From Deltaproteobacteria bacterium (GTDB lineage Bacteria > Bdellovibrionota > FAC87 > UBA2466): a stretch of DNA of 38,310 nucleotides. Location: positions 1-38,310 of the forward strand of contig OMIX01000029.1 in NCBI GenBank assembly GCA_900299195.1. Reading direction: 5' to 3'. The notes beneath the pieces are model-generated. The model was not told the origin of the DNA. It worked only from the letters and a program-made list of their open reading frames with translations, and made no database searches. How positions within the stretch are numbered: the stretch's first letter is position 1; every line of letters starts with the position of its first letter. The translations under genes were made by a program, and so were the position numbers. Positions 15,482 through 24,733 of this stretch are shown here, piece by piece.

Positions 15482-17230
15482 ATGAAAAACATCCTAAAAA
15501 AAGTAACTTTAACCAGTTTTGTTTTTTTAGTTTCAATGGTTTGCAGTTCTGCCCACGCAGTAGTCGTTAATCGAGTCAATGGCGGAATGAATGCCGTTTA
15601 TGTAGACTTCAGTCTCTCAGGAACTGCAGTTCCCCTGGAAGTAGTAAGAACTTACAACAGTATCACTGCTATCAATGAAGCCACTGCCTGGCCGGGATCT
15701 TTTGGATGGGGATGGACTTCTCCTTTCGAAACCACATTGACCATCACAGCTGAAAGAAATGCGATCCTACGTGATGGAGGGACTGGTAACACACTTTATT
15801 TCAAACCTGAAAAAGAAGATCCCAAAGTGCGGGTGCAATTCATCAAAGCTGTTACTAAAGCTTACTTTGAGCTCAAAAAAGGGCGTGCTTTGTCAGAAGA
15901 AGAATTAACAGCTGCAAAACTGCCCGAAAAAATGTTGAAGCAACTCCAAAGCAGTGCTCAGTTCCGAGCTGAAACTGCGGCCAACTATCAAATTCAAACT
16001 CCACTTCCAAAAGGGGAGATCCTAGTCTCGAACGAATATGGCTACCAGACACTTCAATTTACCAACAACCAATGGATTCGAGAGAAAGAGGGGCTTGTTC
16101 AAATTTTTGATAAAGAGGGACGAATCGTAAAGCATCTTGATAAAAACAATACCAGTTTCAACTTTATTTATTCCTCGGGGCCTAAATCTCATTTGATCGA
16201 AGTTCATGATCAGGACAAAGTCTCTAGCATTAAATTAAGCTGGAGAAATGATCGGGTCACTGAAGTGGTCGACAATAAAGGCCATCATGGAAAATATATC
16301 TACGACAATAATGGGAATTTAACATCGGCGACCGATTCTAATGGTCAGGTTTTTAACTATAAATATCAAAACAAAAAATTCCCTCACCTGATTACACAAA
16401 TTATTTATGTGAGTGAATCCTCTGAAAAACAATTAGTGACCCGAGATTTTAGATATGATGACAACGGTCTAGTCATTTATCACAAGGAAAAAGAGGGTGT
16501 GGAAATTGCCTACGCCTACGGAAGAAATGCCACCGATCCAGAAAACAACTTTACCACCAAAGTTACCTTTAAAAATGCTTCTGGAACTCTCGAAGAGTTA
16601 GACGAGTTTTTCATCAAGAGTCGACAAGATGGATCCAAATATTTATATAAGCAAGAAACTAAAAGTCCGGTGGGTAATATCACAACGGTTTACACTCCCT
16701 GCTGCGGAAAACCCGCCCAAATTGTAAAAAATGGAGAGGTCACCGATTTTAAATATGATGGAGAGGGGTTCTTAACTGAAAGGACCAGCAAGTCCGAAAA
16801 TCTCAAAATAGAATATGATCGAAAGTGGAAAAAAATTGCTAAAGTCGTTCAAAACGGCCTGACCTCAAATTTTGATTACGATAATCGTGGCAATTTAATC
16901 AAAGCTGCCAATAGTCGAAAAGAGCAAGTGACTTTAAAGTATGACAGAGCCGGAAAGATCACTGAAATGGGAGACGGAAGTTCCAACTTACTCTCTTTTA
17001 AATACGGTCCTCTAGGAAAACCCACGGTCATTTCTCAAAAAGGGATCGGAACAGTAAAAATTCAGTACGATCAAGAGGGTAGAATTATCAAAACCGAGAC
17101 GGTGGGGCCTGACAATACCCCAAGACGCCCCACTCAAAACAATTCTCAAGACATCGCTAAAAGAGTCATGAAAAACTTTCAAAATCTGCTAAACATCATT
17201 CGCCCCGCCGGCGTTCAAATGAATGGATAA
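15482..17230 (+). CDS. Secreted YD-repeat (Rhs-like) protein
   Basis: A 582-residue exported protein. The signal peptide runs 1-26, ending SSAHA. The next ~75 residues have DFSLSGTAVPLEVVRTYNS and WPGSFGWGWTSPFETTL, like the DUF6531-type opening of Rhs/wall-associated proteins. From about 195 on come YD-type repeats (GYQTLQF, FDKEGRI, YIYDNNGNLTSATDSNGQ, FDYDNRGNLIKAANS, IQYDQEGRII). A CCGKP motif with two adjacent Cys lies near 410. It is far shorter than toxin-bearing Rhs proteins and lacks the PxxxxDPxGL core and a toxin tail; it ends with a short Asn/Pro-rich helix. The next gene overlaps it by 8 bases. It may be a surface or periplasmic beta-cocoon. The function is unknown. Confidence 0.82.
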   Translation: MKNILKKVTLTSFVFLVSMVCSSAHAVVVNRVNGGMNAVYVDFSLSGTAVPLEVVRTYNSITAINEATAWPGSFGWGWTSPFETTLTITAERNAILRDGGTGNTLYFKPEKEDPKVRVQFIKAVTKAYFELKKGRALSEEELTAAKLPEKMLKQLQSSAQFRAETAANYQIQTPLPKGEILVSNEYGYQTLQFTNNQWIREKEGLVQIFDKEGRIVKHLDKNNTSFNFIYSSGPKSHLIEVHDQDKVSSIKLSWRNDRVTEVVDNKGHHGKYIYDNNGNLTSATDSNGQVFNYKYQNKKFPHLITQIIYVSESSEKQLVTRDFRYDDNGLVIYHKEKEGVEIAYAYGRNATDPENNFTTKVTFKNASGTLEELDEFFIKSRQDGSKYLYKQETKSPVGNITTVYTPCCGKPAQIVKNGEVTDFKYDGEGFLTERTSKSENLKIEYDRKWKKIAKVVQNGLTSNFDYDNRGNLIKAANSRKEQVTLKYDRAGKITEMGDGSSNLLSFKYGPLGKPTVISQKGIGTVKIQYDQEGRIIKTETVGPDNTPRRPTQNNSQDIAKRVMKNFQNLLNIIRPAGVQMNG

Positions 17231-17549
17231 GTTTATGAAAAAACCCGACCTCACCGAAGTCTTAAAAAAAGCCAAAGAAATGAAAACCAAAGCCTCTCAA
17301 TTAACTCGAGAGGCGGGAAAAGCGGCCACCGTGGTTAAGGACGCCGTTGCGGTAGGTGTTTCTAGCTCCAAAACCGCCGTAGAAAAGGCGAAAGAAATCA
17401 TCACTCCTGAACGCATTTCTCAGGGACTTGAAGCCACTTCCAAAGGAATGGAACTAGCTGCTAAGGGGGCCAAAACATTGGCAAATTCTATGGATAGAGC
17501 CTCAAAAGAAGTTAAAAAGCTTGGGAACAAAATCAAAAAGAATCCCTAG
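17223..17549 (+). CDS. Small cationic, Ala/Lys-rich helical protein
   Basis: A 108-residue protein I do not recognise. It is almost entirely predicted helix, rich in Lys, Ala, Thr and Val (TREAGKAATVVKDAVAVG, ATSKGMELAAKGAKTLANS), with basic ends and no Cys, signal peptide or membrane segment. Composition resembles LEA-like or phasin-like amphipathic proteins, without clear repeats. It starts 8 bases inside the end of the Rhs-like gene; a second Met at 17235 is an alternative start. Coupled translation suggests a shared role, for example binding to or being carried by the Rhs-like protein, but that is inference. Base composition and codon use look like the neighbours. Confidence 0.65.
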   Translation: MDKFMKKPDLTEVLKKAKEMKTKASQLTREAGKAATVVKDAVAVGVSSSKTAVEKAKEIITPERISQGLEATSKGMELAAKGAKTLANSMDRASKEVKKLGNKIKKNP

Positions 17550-17585
17550 CCCCTCTATCAAGCTAACGAACTTTCGAATGCAGTA

Positions 17586-20500
17586 ATGACAAAGCTAGCG
17601 CTTTGCGCTATGTCATCGGCCAGAAACATTAACGATATTGATATGATGAATGACACAAAAGACCTCCCTTTAGGTATTACTGGTTTTAATTTTTCAGACC
17701 TCTACCAACCCTTACGACTAAAAGACCTCCATTCCGAGTTTTGGAAATATTGTGATGAAGCCTACCCTGAAACCGCTAAGAAATTTCGAGCTTTAAATCC
17801 CGAAACATCTTATGCCGAAGAAGGAAATGTTTTAATCGATACTGCCAAAGTAGTGGGAGAATTCATTGCAAAACTATTTAACATCGCTAACCACACGGCT
17901 TTGGTGAAGGCCACAACCCAAGAACTCCAACCTACTTTCAAGTTCAAAAAAGATTTCTTAAACATTCGAGTCTTTAAACGTTTTACCGAAAACCCATGTT
18001 CTCAAGAAGAGTGGAAAAAACTCGACGCTTTAGTAAAAAAGATTTTAACCCAAGCTCCTCAAAAAGCTGCCAAAGAACCTGAAGTCCAGTTAGCTGAGAT
18101 TGTTCTCTTTCTAGTGGATTCTGAAAAACAACTAAAGACTGGATCCCTAGCCACTCCGGAACAAAATCGACTACAAAATCTTCTTCTTCACTTCCCGGGT
18201 TCCAACGTGAGTGAAAAAGTAGTGGCGGCTCTAAAAACTTTCGAGGACTGGTGTGTTCAGGTTTGGGTACACCCTGATCGCAGGGAAGCCATTCATGGAT
18301 GGGGTTCTTTTGTCAGAGCTGAAAAGCTTGATTTCGATCACTTGGTAGAAACCCTTCATCCTAAAACAGATCTTCCCGAAATGGTTTATGGTCCTGAAGA
18401 ACACTTGCGCCAACGAGTAGGATTCAAGCTCACCGATCCCAGAATGACCACGAAGGAATATCTTCGCGAAGTCGATTATTGCATTTACTGCCACGAGAGA
18501 AAAAAAGATTCTTGTTCCAAAGGTTTCGAGGAAAAAACCGGTGGCTACAAAAAGAATCCTTTAGGAATTTCTCTCACAGGTTGCCCACTCGACGAAAGAA
18601 TTTCAGAAATGCATGTGCTTAGAAGAGAGGGTGAAGTTATCGGTGCTCTTTCCATGATCATGCTAGACAATCCGATGTGCCCTGGAACTGGCCACCGAAT
18701 CTGCAACGATTGCATGAAGGGCTGCATTTTTCAAAAGCAAGATCCGGTCAACATTCCTCAAACGGAAACCGGGACTCTGACGGACGTCTTAAATCTCCCT
18801 TATGGATTTGAAATTTATAGCTTGTTGACTCGATGGAATCCCATCAATCGAAAACGCCCTTACGCCCTCCCCTACAATGGCAAAAACATTCTGGTTGTGG
18901 GCCTAGGGCCTGCGGGTTACACGGCTGCTCACTACTTCGCCAATGAAGGGTTTGGAGTCGTTGGAATTGATGCTTTAAAACTGGAACCTGTGGATCCCAA
19001 CCTATCGGGAAGAGGAAAAGCATTTCCGAAACCTATTCAAAACTTCTCTGAAATGAGAAAAGAATTGGACGAAAGATTTCTGATGGGTTTTGGCGGAGTT
19101 TCGGAATATGGCATTACCGTTCGGTGGGATAAAAACTTTTTATCGGTCATTTATCTAAGCCTTCTTAGACGCAAGGGTGTTAGATTCTACGGTGGAGTTC
19201 GATTCGGAGGAACGATCAACTTAGAAGATGCCTGGAATTTGGGTTTCCATCATGTCGCCTTGGCCACAGGAGCTGGAAATCCCACGATTATCGACATGAA
19301 AAACAATTTATGCCGTGGAATAAGAAAGGCGTCGGACTTCCTCATGGCGCTTCAACTCACAGGAGCTTTTAAGAAAACGTCGATGGCTAATCTTCAGGTT
19401 CGGCTTCCAGCTTTAGTGATTGGTGGCGGTCTCACCGCTATCGATACGGCTACTGAACTCATGGCTTACTATCCCCTTCAAGTTGAAAAAGCTCTTGAGA
19501 GGTTCGAAGGCATCAGCAAATCGGTGGGAGAAGAAGCTACATGGGCAATGTGTTCTGCTGAAGAGAAGGAAATTTTAAAAACCTTCCTAGAACACGGAAA
19601 AGCTATTCGTGAAGAAAGAGCGAATGCTAAAAAGGAAAAAAGACAACCTAACTTTATTCCGCTTTGCCGAAGCTGGGGTGGAGTCAGTGTCGTTTATCGA
19701 AAGAAACTTTCCGACTCTCCGGCTTATCGACTTAACCATGAAGAAGTAGAAAAAGCGTTAGAAGAAGGAATTGGATTCATTGAAAATATGACCCCAGTCG
19801 AAGCGGTCAAAGATTCCTTTGGGGCTGTCGAAGCTCTCATTTTTAAAAGAGCCAATGGAGAAACCCTCTCTCTTCCTGCTAAATCAGTGATGGTAGCTGC
19901 TGGAACCAGTCCGAATACCATTTACGAAAGAGAATTTCCCGGAAGCTTCAAACTTGATGAACGTGGCAATTTCTTCAAAAAATATCGAGCTGAACACTCT
20001 GGAGACAAATGGAATTTGGTCGAAGGCAGTAAAGATGACAACAAGGCGTTCCTTCTCTCCTACGAAAAAGAGGGCAAGTTTGTTTCTTACTACGGTGATA
20101 ACCATCCTGACTACGCAGGCAACGTCGTTAAAGCCATGGCTTCTGCCAAACATGGGACTCAAGAAGTGGCTAAATTATTCGCCACTGACATTTTACTAGC
20201 GGATAAAAGTCCTTCAGACACCACCCGTTTTGAGAATCTCATCAAGCACCTCGACGAAGCTTTAATTCCTAGAGTTGTTAAAGTGGTTCGCCTCACAGAG
20301 ACCATTGTTGAAGTTATCGTCAAAGGTCATTATGCAGCGACTCGCTTCGAGCCTGGACAGTTTTATCGATTCCAAAATTACGAGACCTCAGCACACATGA
20401 TTGATGGTTCTCGACTGACCATGGAAGCTTTAGCTCTCACTGGGGCTTGGGTTGACAAAGAAAAAGATCTGCTAAGCATGATTGTTCTTGAAATGGGCGG

Positions 20501-21239
20501 CAGTTCTAAACTGTGTTCTATTTTAAAACCGGGAGAACCCGTGGTAGTCATGGGACCCACGGGTGCACCTAGTGAAATCGCTGAAAATGAAACTGTTCTT
20601 TTGGCTGGGGGCGGATTAGGAAATGCGGTGCTCTTAAGCATTTCGAGAGCTCTCAAAGCAAGAAATTGCAAAGTTCTCTATTTCGCCGGCTACAAAAAAA
20701 GCACAGATCTGTTCAAACAGCATGAAATAGAAGAAGCCACCGATCAAATGATTTGGGCGACCGACTCTGGAGAAGCCATCACACCTCATCGCCCTCAAGA
20801 CAGGTCATATGTCGGCAATATTGTTAAAGCGATGGAAGCCTATGGCAAAGGAGAACTGGGAGGAGCCCCTATGTTTCCTCTTAATACGGTGGATCGTATT
20901 TTTGTCATTGGTTCGGATCGGATGATGGCTGCAGTAGGTGCGGCTAGACACGGAGTTTTAAAACCCTACTTAAAAAATAATCATGTAGCGATTGCTTCCG
21001 TTAACTCACCCATGCAATGCATGATGAAAGAGGTTTGCGCTCAATGTCTACAAAGACATGTGGATCCGGTCACAGGGAAAGAGACGTTTGTCTTCTCGTG
21101 CTTCAATCAAGATCAAGAGATCGATAAGGTCGATTTCACTAACTTGAATGATCGATTAAAAACGAACGCTCTACTTGAGAAGCTAGCCGACAAATATCTC
21201 GATAGCCTTCTTAAAAAAGGCTCTTTAGAACAAATTTAA
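17586..21239 (+). CDS. GltD-like and PyrK/NfnA-like flavin/iron-sulfur oxidoreductase fusion
   Basis: A 1217-residue cytoplasmic redox enzyme. Residues 1 to about 295 form an unrecognised helical domain. Residues 298-400 hold a GltD/NfnB-type iron-sulfur region: CIYCHERKKDSC, TGCPLDERI and CNDCMKGC. An FAD/NAD(P) domain follows, with GLGPAGYTAAHYF near 439 and a second nucleotide site VIGGGLTAIDTATE near 613. Residues from about 890 on resemble the ferredoxin-reductase subunit of PyrK/NfnA: FEPGQFYRFQN, a nucleotide loop LLAGGGLGNAVLLS, and a [2Fe-2S] motif C-x5-C-x2-C-x17-C near 1145-1173. This is the content of a two-subunit NADH-ferredoxin:NADP reductase in one chain. The substrate is unproven. 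The start is uncertain: ATGs at 17586, 17610 and 17643 all lack a ribosome site. Confidence 0.85.
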   Translation: MTKLALCAMSSARNINDIDMMNDTKDLPLGITGFNFSDLYQPLRLKDLHSEFWKYCDEAYPETAKKFRALNPETSYAEEGNVLIDTAKVVGEFIAKLFNIANHTALVKATTQELQPTFKFKKDFLNIRVFKRFTENPCSQEEWKKLDALVKKILTQAPQKAAKEPEVQLAEIVLFLVDSEKQLKTGSLATPEQNRLQNLLLHFPGSNVSEKVVAALKTFEDWCVQVWVHPDRREAIHGWGSFVRAEKLDFDHLVETLHPKTDLPEMVYGPEEHLRQRVGFKLTDPRMTTKEYLREVDYCIYCHERKKDSCSKGFEEKTGGYKKNPLGISLTGCPLDERISEMHVLRREGEVIGALSMIMLDNPMCPGTGHRICNDCMKGCIFQKQDPVNIPQTETGTLTDVLNLPYGFEIYSLLTRWNPINRKRPYALPYNGKNILVVGLGPAGYTAAHYFANEGFGVVGIDALKLEPVDPNLSGRGKAFPKPIQNFSEMRKELDERFLMGFGGVSEYGITVRWDKNFLSVIYLSLLRRKGVRFYGGVRFGGTINLEDAWNLGFHHVALATGAGNPTIIDMKNNLCRGIRKASDFLMALQLTGAFKKTSMANLQVRLPALVIGGGLTAIDTATELMAYYPLQVEKALERFEGISKSVGEEATWAMCSAEEKEILKTFLEHGKAIREERANAKKEKRQPNFIPLCRSWGGVSVVYRKKLSDSPAYRLNHEEVEKALEEGIGFIENMTPVEAVKDSFGAVEALIFKRANGETLSLPAKSVMVAAGTSPNTIYEREFPGSFKLDERGNFFKKYRAEHSGDKWNLVEGSKDDNKAFLLSYEKEGKFVSYYGDNHPDYAGNVVKAMASAKHGTQEVAKLFATDILLADKSPSDTTRFENLIKHLDEALIPRVVKVVRLTETIVEVIVKGHYAATRFEPGQFYRFQNYETSAHMIDGSRLTMEALALTGAWVDKEKDLLSMIVLEMGGSSKLCSILKPGEPVVVMGPTGAPSEIAENETVLLAGGGLGNAVLLSISRALKARNCKVLYFAGYKKSTDLFKQHEIEEATDQMIWATDSGEAITPHRPQDRSYVGNIVKAMEAYGKGELGGAPMFPLNTVDRIFVIGSDRMMAAVGAARHGVLKPYLKNNHVAIASVNSPMQCMMKEVCAQCLQRHVDPVTGKETFVFSCFNQDQEIDKVDFTNLNDRLKTNALLEKLADKYLDSLLKKGSLEQI

Positions 21240-21258
21240 ACTCTTTCTTCAAAACGTT

Positions 21259-23202
21259 TTAGGGCAGGTCTAAACTTGGATTTTTGACAAAAAATCCGGC
21301 TGGCAACAATTTAAACCCTAAATGCGCAACGGGCATGATGGGCCATTCTTCAGGTCTAGGAACGTGAGTAATACCCACCGTGTACCATGTGACCAAATCT
21401 TGATTCTCGATGGACTCCTCGTTAGAAACCCACTGTTTTAGCCCGTACCCTAATTTATTTTGATTGATGAATTCTCCTGCCGCATAGATTTCATCAGGAT
21501 GGTATTGAGTCGTCCAAAAATGATAATCGATAAATCCCCCTCTTTTTCGGACCCCGGATTCAGGGCGTGCATACGGAATCGTATTATCCTCAGGGATAAG
21601 AACATAACCTGGATGATAACCCAGACTATTTTTCATATTTGAGTTAAAGACTCTCCACTTTCTGGCCTCCTCGAGACTCAGGTTCCGACAAGATTCGTTC
21701 TCTTTTTTAAAAACCACCTCTTCCATTTGAATGACATTATTCAAAGGATTAAGAGAGCCTTTTTCGGCACTTCGAGTGTTGATCTCCATTACGGAATTTT
21801 TTTCTCCATCCACATCAAAATCGAGTCGAAAATTAAAAAAATGCTGATGATGAGGAGCTACGACATGAGGAGCTACCAAGTGACCGTAGTGGCCGCCTTC
21901 ATGAAGCTTGGGATCCCCAAGGTTTTTGGCCTCAACCCCTTTGGGTAACATAATTCCTGTTAAGTCCAACTCTTGCCGAATCCCCCCCTCTTGACCAAAA
22001 ATCCACTTGAATGCGTAGTCATAATTTCCCACTGCGGTTGTAAACGTAATCACTAACTCTCTTGCTCTTCGGGCTTCATTCTTGTCAGAATAAATATCCC
22101 AGTGTTCCCAAATCATCCCCCCGTCGCGTTCGTAAATTCCGACGACATTTTTTTGGTAGTAGGCTTTCCCTAGATCATTACTAAAAGTAGCTCCGAAAAG
22201 CTCACCGTTCTCAGGAATGTCTTTACCTTTTTCTAGAGGAGCAGCTAGCCTTCCTACTCCATATTCTCCGGCATCAAAAGCATTTCTCCACGACCAATTA
22301 GCGTCAGGATCGCCATAAGGAACCACCATTTCAGAAACTGAAGCTCGATAGAGAATAGGCATGATCTTGCCTTGATCTTCGTACCCAACGTCGTACAGAA
22401 CCAACCCCTCTCGCGGATGCAAAGCCCACCTAAAATGCCATTTCTGCCAAACAATTTCATTTCCCCGAACTTTATAGCTGACCCCTCCAGGCTGGGTGAT
22501 GCGCAGAGGCTTTAGGTCTTTTCGGACTGGACTTTGGGATTTGGAATCAAACTGTTCCGATTTTTCTGCGATCGGAACCACTCCAGTATCCACGACTTCA
22601 ACCACTTTTTCTTGATTCATATCGACAAGAACAATCACCCCTTCAATAGGTCTGCCATAAAAGTTCATGTCTTTTTCTTTTAAATAGGAAATCCCGCGCA
22701 AAAGACGTCGACCGTCATCAAATTCTTTGTTGATCAAATGGCCAGCTGCCCAAGTATCAACCTGAACTTTAGAGAAATCATGAATTCCTCGCTTTTTCAT
22801 CGCCTCTTGCCATCGCAAATCCTTTTTTACAATGGTGGGAACCTTTTCATACTCCTCGAGAAGCACCATGGGTTGTGCATTTTTTTCTTCTTTCCAAAGT
22901 GTTACCGCTTGTGTTTTTAGATCACACACAGCTCGAAAAGTTTTGTTCGTTTTTTTTTCAAAAACCCAAATCAAAGCCTCTCGCCGAAAGGATTTTCCCG
23001 GTTTAAATGCTCTCACTTCTTCTTTAGGAGGTTCATTCAAAGCTACAAGAGGAAACATCCCCTCTTTGGGAAACTGCGAATAAGTTCTGACACACCGGCT
23101 AGCTTTTTCGATTTCAGCCCGATCGAGAGGCTCCAATGGATGAGCGGCTCCCAAAGCTAGACTTCCATAACAAAGAATCAAACTAATCGATTTTAATTTC
23201 AT
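21259..23202 (-). CDS. Periplasmic copper-containing amine oxidase
   Basis: Oxidises primary amines to aldehydes, releasing ammonia and hydrogen peroxide. It has a signal peptide (MKLKSISLILCYGSLALGA). The topaquinone precursor is Tyr394 in the N-Y-[DE]-Y motif NYDY (393-396). The base Asp is in NAFDAGEYGVG near 312. Copper ligands are the HxH in APHHQHFFNFRLDFDVDG and the His in VGITHVPRPEEWPIMP near the C-terminus. At 647 residues it matches bacterial enzymes lacking the extra N-terminal domain of E. coli TynA. AAGGGG precedes the ATG and can pair with CCCTT just upstream. It diverges from an amine-related permease operon, which points to uptake and catabolism of amines. Confidence 0.92.
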   Translation of the reverse strand: MKLKSISLILCYGSLALGAAHPLEPLDRAEIEKASRCVRTYSQFPKEGMFPLVALNEPPKEEVRAFKPGKSFRREALIWVFEKKTNKTFRAVCDLKTQAVTLWKEEKNAQPMVLLEEYEKVPTIVKKDLRWQEAMKKRGIHDFSKVQVDTWAAGHLINKEFDDGRRLLRGISYLKEKDMNFYGRPIEGVIVLVDMNQEKVVEVVDTGVVPIAEKSEQFDSKSQSPVRKDLKPLRITQPGGVSYKVRGNEIVWQKWHFRWALHPREGLVLYDVGYEDQGKIMPILYRASVSEMVVPYGDPDANWSWRNAFDAGEYGVGRLAAPLEKGKDIPENGELFGATFSNDLGKAYYQKNVVGIYERDGGMIWEHWDIYSDKNEARRARELVITFTTAVGNYDYAFKWIFGQEGGIRQELDLTGIMLPKGVEAKNLGDPKLHEGGHYGHLVAPHVVAPHHQHFFNFRLDFDVDGEKNSVMEINTRSAEKGSLNPLNNVIQMEEVVFKKENESCRNLSLEEARKWRVFNSNMKNSLGYHPGYVLIPEDNTIPYARPESGVRKRGGFIDYHFWTTQYHPDEIYAAGEFINQNKLGYGLKQWVSNEESIENQDLVTWYTVGITHVPRPEEWPIMPVAHLGFKLLPAGFFVKNPSLDLP

Positions 23203-23281
23203 CTTTTCCCCTTAAAAAGGGACTTTACCAAGGAGTAGAGGAATGTTCAAATAATCGCCTAGATCGGAAAGGCCATGTACC

Positions 23282-24706
23282 ATGACGAATTGGGATCAAG
23301 AACAACTCAATCGAGATGCTCGAGAGCTAGAAAAGCTCGGTTACAATCAAGAATTGCTTCGGGGGTTGGGAGGCTTTTCTAATTTCGCAGTCGCTTTTTC
23401 AGTCGTTTCTATTCTAACCGGAATTAGCCAACTCTACGGCTATGGTTTGCAACACGGCGGCCCCAGCCAAATGTTTTGGGGTTGGATCTTAGTAGGTTTT
23501 TTTACTTTGATCGTTTCGTTGGCTATGGCGGAACTCGCCAGTGCTTATCCTACAGCTGGAGCCTTGTACCACTGGAGCAGTTTTCTCGGGGGAAGAACCG
23601 TAGGTTGGTTTACAGCCTGTTTTAATGCCATTGGAATGTTCGCTATTCTTGCGGGCATCGATTATGGTTTAGCTAAATTTCTGATTCCCTTGCTCCACCT
23701 TCCTAATCAGACCTGGGTGGTCAATGTTCTCTATGCCTTTCTTTTGTTTTCTCATGCTTTCTTAAATTATCGAGGAATAAAATGGGTAAGTTGGCTCAAT
23801 GATTTTTCAGCCGTTTATCATGTGGTGGTGGTAGCCATTTTGATTGGCGCACTTGCCTTCAAAGGTTTTCATCAGCCTCTTCGGTTTCTAAACCACTTTC
23901 ATGCTACGGATGGATTTTCACCTTCTTACAGTTTCATTATTGGGTTGCTTTTAGCCCAATGGACATTAACCGGCTATGATGCTTCTGCTCATGTGACTGA
24001 GGAAACTATCGATCCGGGTAGGCGAGCTCCTTGGGGAATTTTCTTTGCTGTGGTTTTATCTCTTTTCAGTGGCCTTTTTATGTTGATGGCCGTTACTCTT
24101 TCCATTCCTGATTTAGCTGAATTCACTGCTAAGGGGGACTCCGCTTTCCTCGAAATTTTTCGATTCAACTTAGGTGATGGTTTTGGCTCTCTTGTCGTGG
24201 GACTATGCGCAGGAGCTATGTGGTTGTGTGGACTTGCAGGGATGACTTCAGCCTCTCGAATGGTATTCGCTTTTGCGAGAGACAAAGGACTACCCATGTC
24301 TCATTGGCTTGCCAAAGTAGATGAAAATTACAAAACACCCGCGCCTGCCATTTGGGCCCTAGCCATTTTTGCTCTGGTTCTGGCGTTTTCAGTAAGCATT
24401 TATAGTGCTGTGGTATCCATTGCGACAGTGGCTCTCTATATCTCTTATGGACTTCCCATCGCTACTCGACTGTGGGCGAGACTGAATCGAAAACACGAAA
24501 AGATAGGCCCTTGGAATCTTGGAAAGTTCAGCACTCTCGTTTCTATCCTCGCTGTGGGTTGGGTCTCATTTATCACTATAGTTTTCATGCTTCCTCCCAA
24601 TGAGCAAGCTGGACAGGTCATGGGAATTTTATTTTTGATTCTGATTTTTTTGTGGGGCTTCTATGTTCGGCATCGTTATGTCGGCCCCAAATATCATGAA
24701 ACTTGA
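23282..24706 (+). CDS. APC-superfamily amino acid/amine permease
   Basis: A 474-residue inner-membrane transporter with about 12 hydrophobic helices. The opening ELLRGLGGFSNFAVAFSVVS and the following SLAMAELASAYPTAGALYHW are typical of the APC-family subgroup that includes GABA and choline/amino acid permeases. AHVTEETIDPGRRAPWGI is also a conserved loop of that subgroup. GGAAAGG at 23266-23272 is the ribosome site. It is first in an operon with an aldehyde dehydrogenase and an aminotransferase and diverges from a copper amine oxidase, so a likely substrate is an amine or omega-amino acid such as GABA or putrescine. The exact substrate cannot be told from sequence. Confidence 0.88.
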   Translation: MTNWDQEQLNRDARELEKLGYNQELLRGLGGFSNFAVAFSVVSILTGISQLYGYGLQHGGPSQMFWGWILVGFFTLIVSLAMAELASAYPTAGALYHWSSFLGGRTVGWFTACFNAIGMFAILAGIDYGLAKFLIPLLHLPNQTWVVNVLYAFLLFSHAFLNYRGIKWVSWLNDFSAVYHVVVVAILIGALAFKGFHQPLRFLNHFHATDGFSPSYSFIIGLLLAQWTLTGYDASAHVTEETIDPGRRAPWGIFFAVVLSLFSGLFMLMAVTLSIPDLAEFTAKGDSAFLEIFRFNLGDGFGSLVVGLCAGAMWLCGLAGMTSASRMVFAFARDKGLPMSHWLAKVDENYKTPAPAIWALAIFALVLAFSVSIYSAVVSIATVALYISYGLPIATRLWARLNRKHEKIGPWNLGKFSTLVSILAVGWVSFITIVFMLPPNEQAGQVMGILFLILIFLWGFYVRHRYVGPKYHET

Positions 24707-24733
24707 TTTATCTCTTAAGATAAGGAGCAAACG

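Noticed and set aside
20378-20671. 97-codon minus-strand open frame
   Set aside because: Antisense to the flavin/iron-sulfur enzyme in its conserved reductase domain; it has no ribosome site.
23989-24297. 102-codon minus-strand open frame
   Set aside because: Antisense to permease helices; Ser/Pro-rich composition typical of shadow frames.
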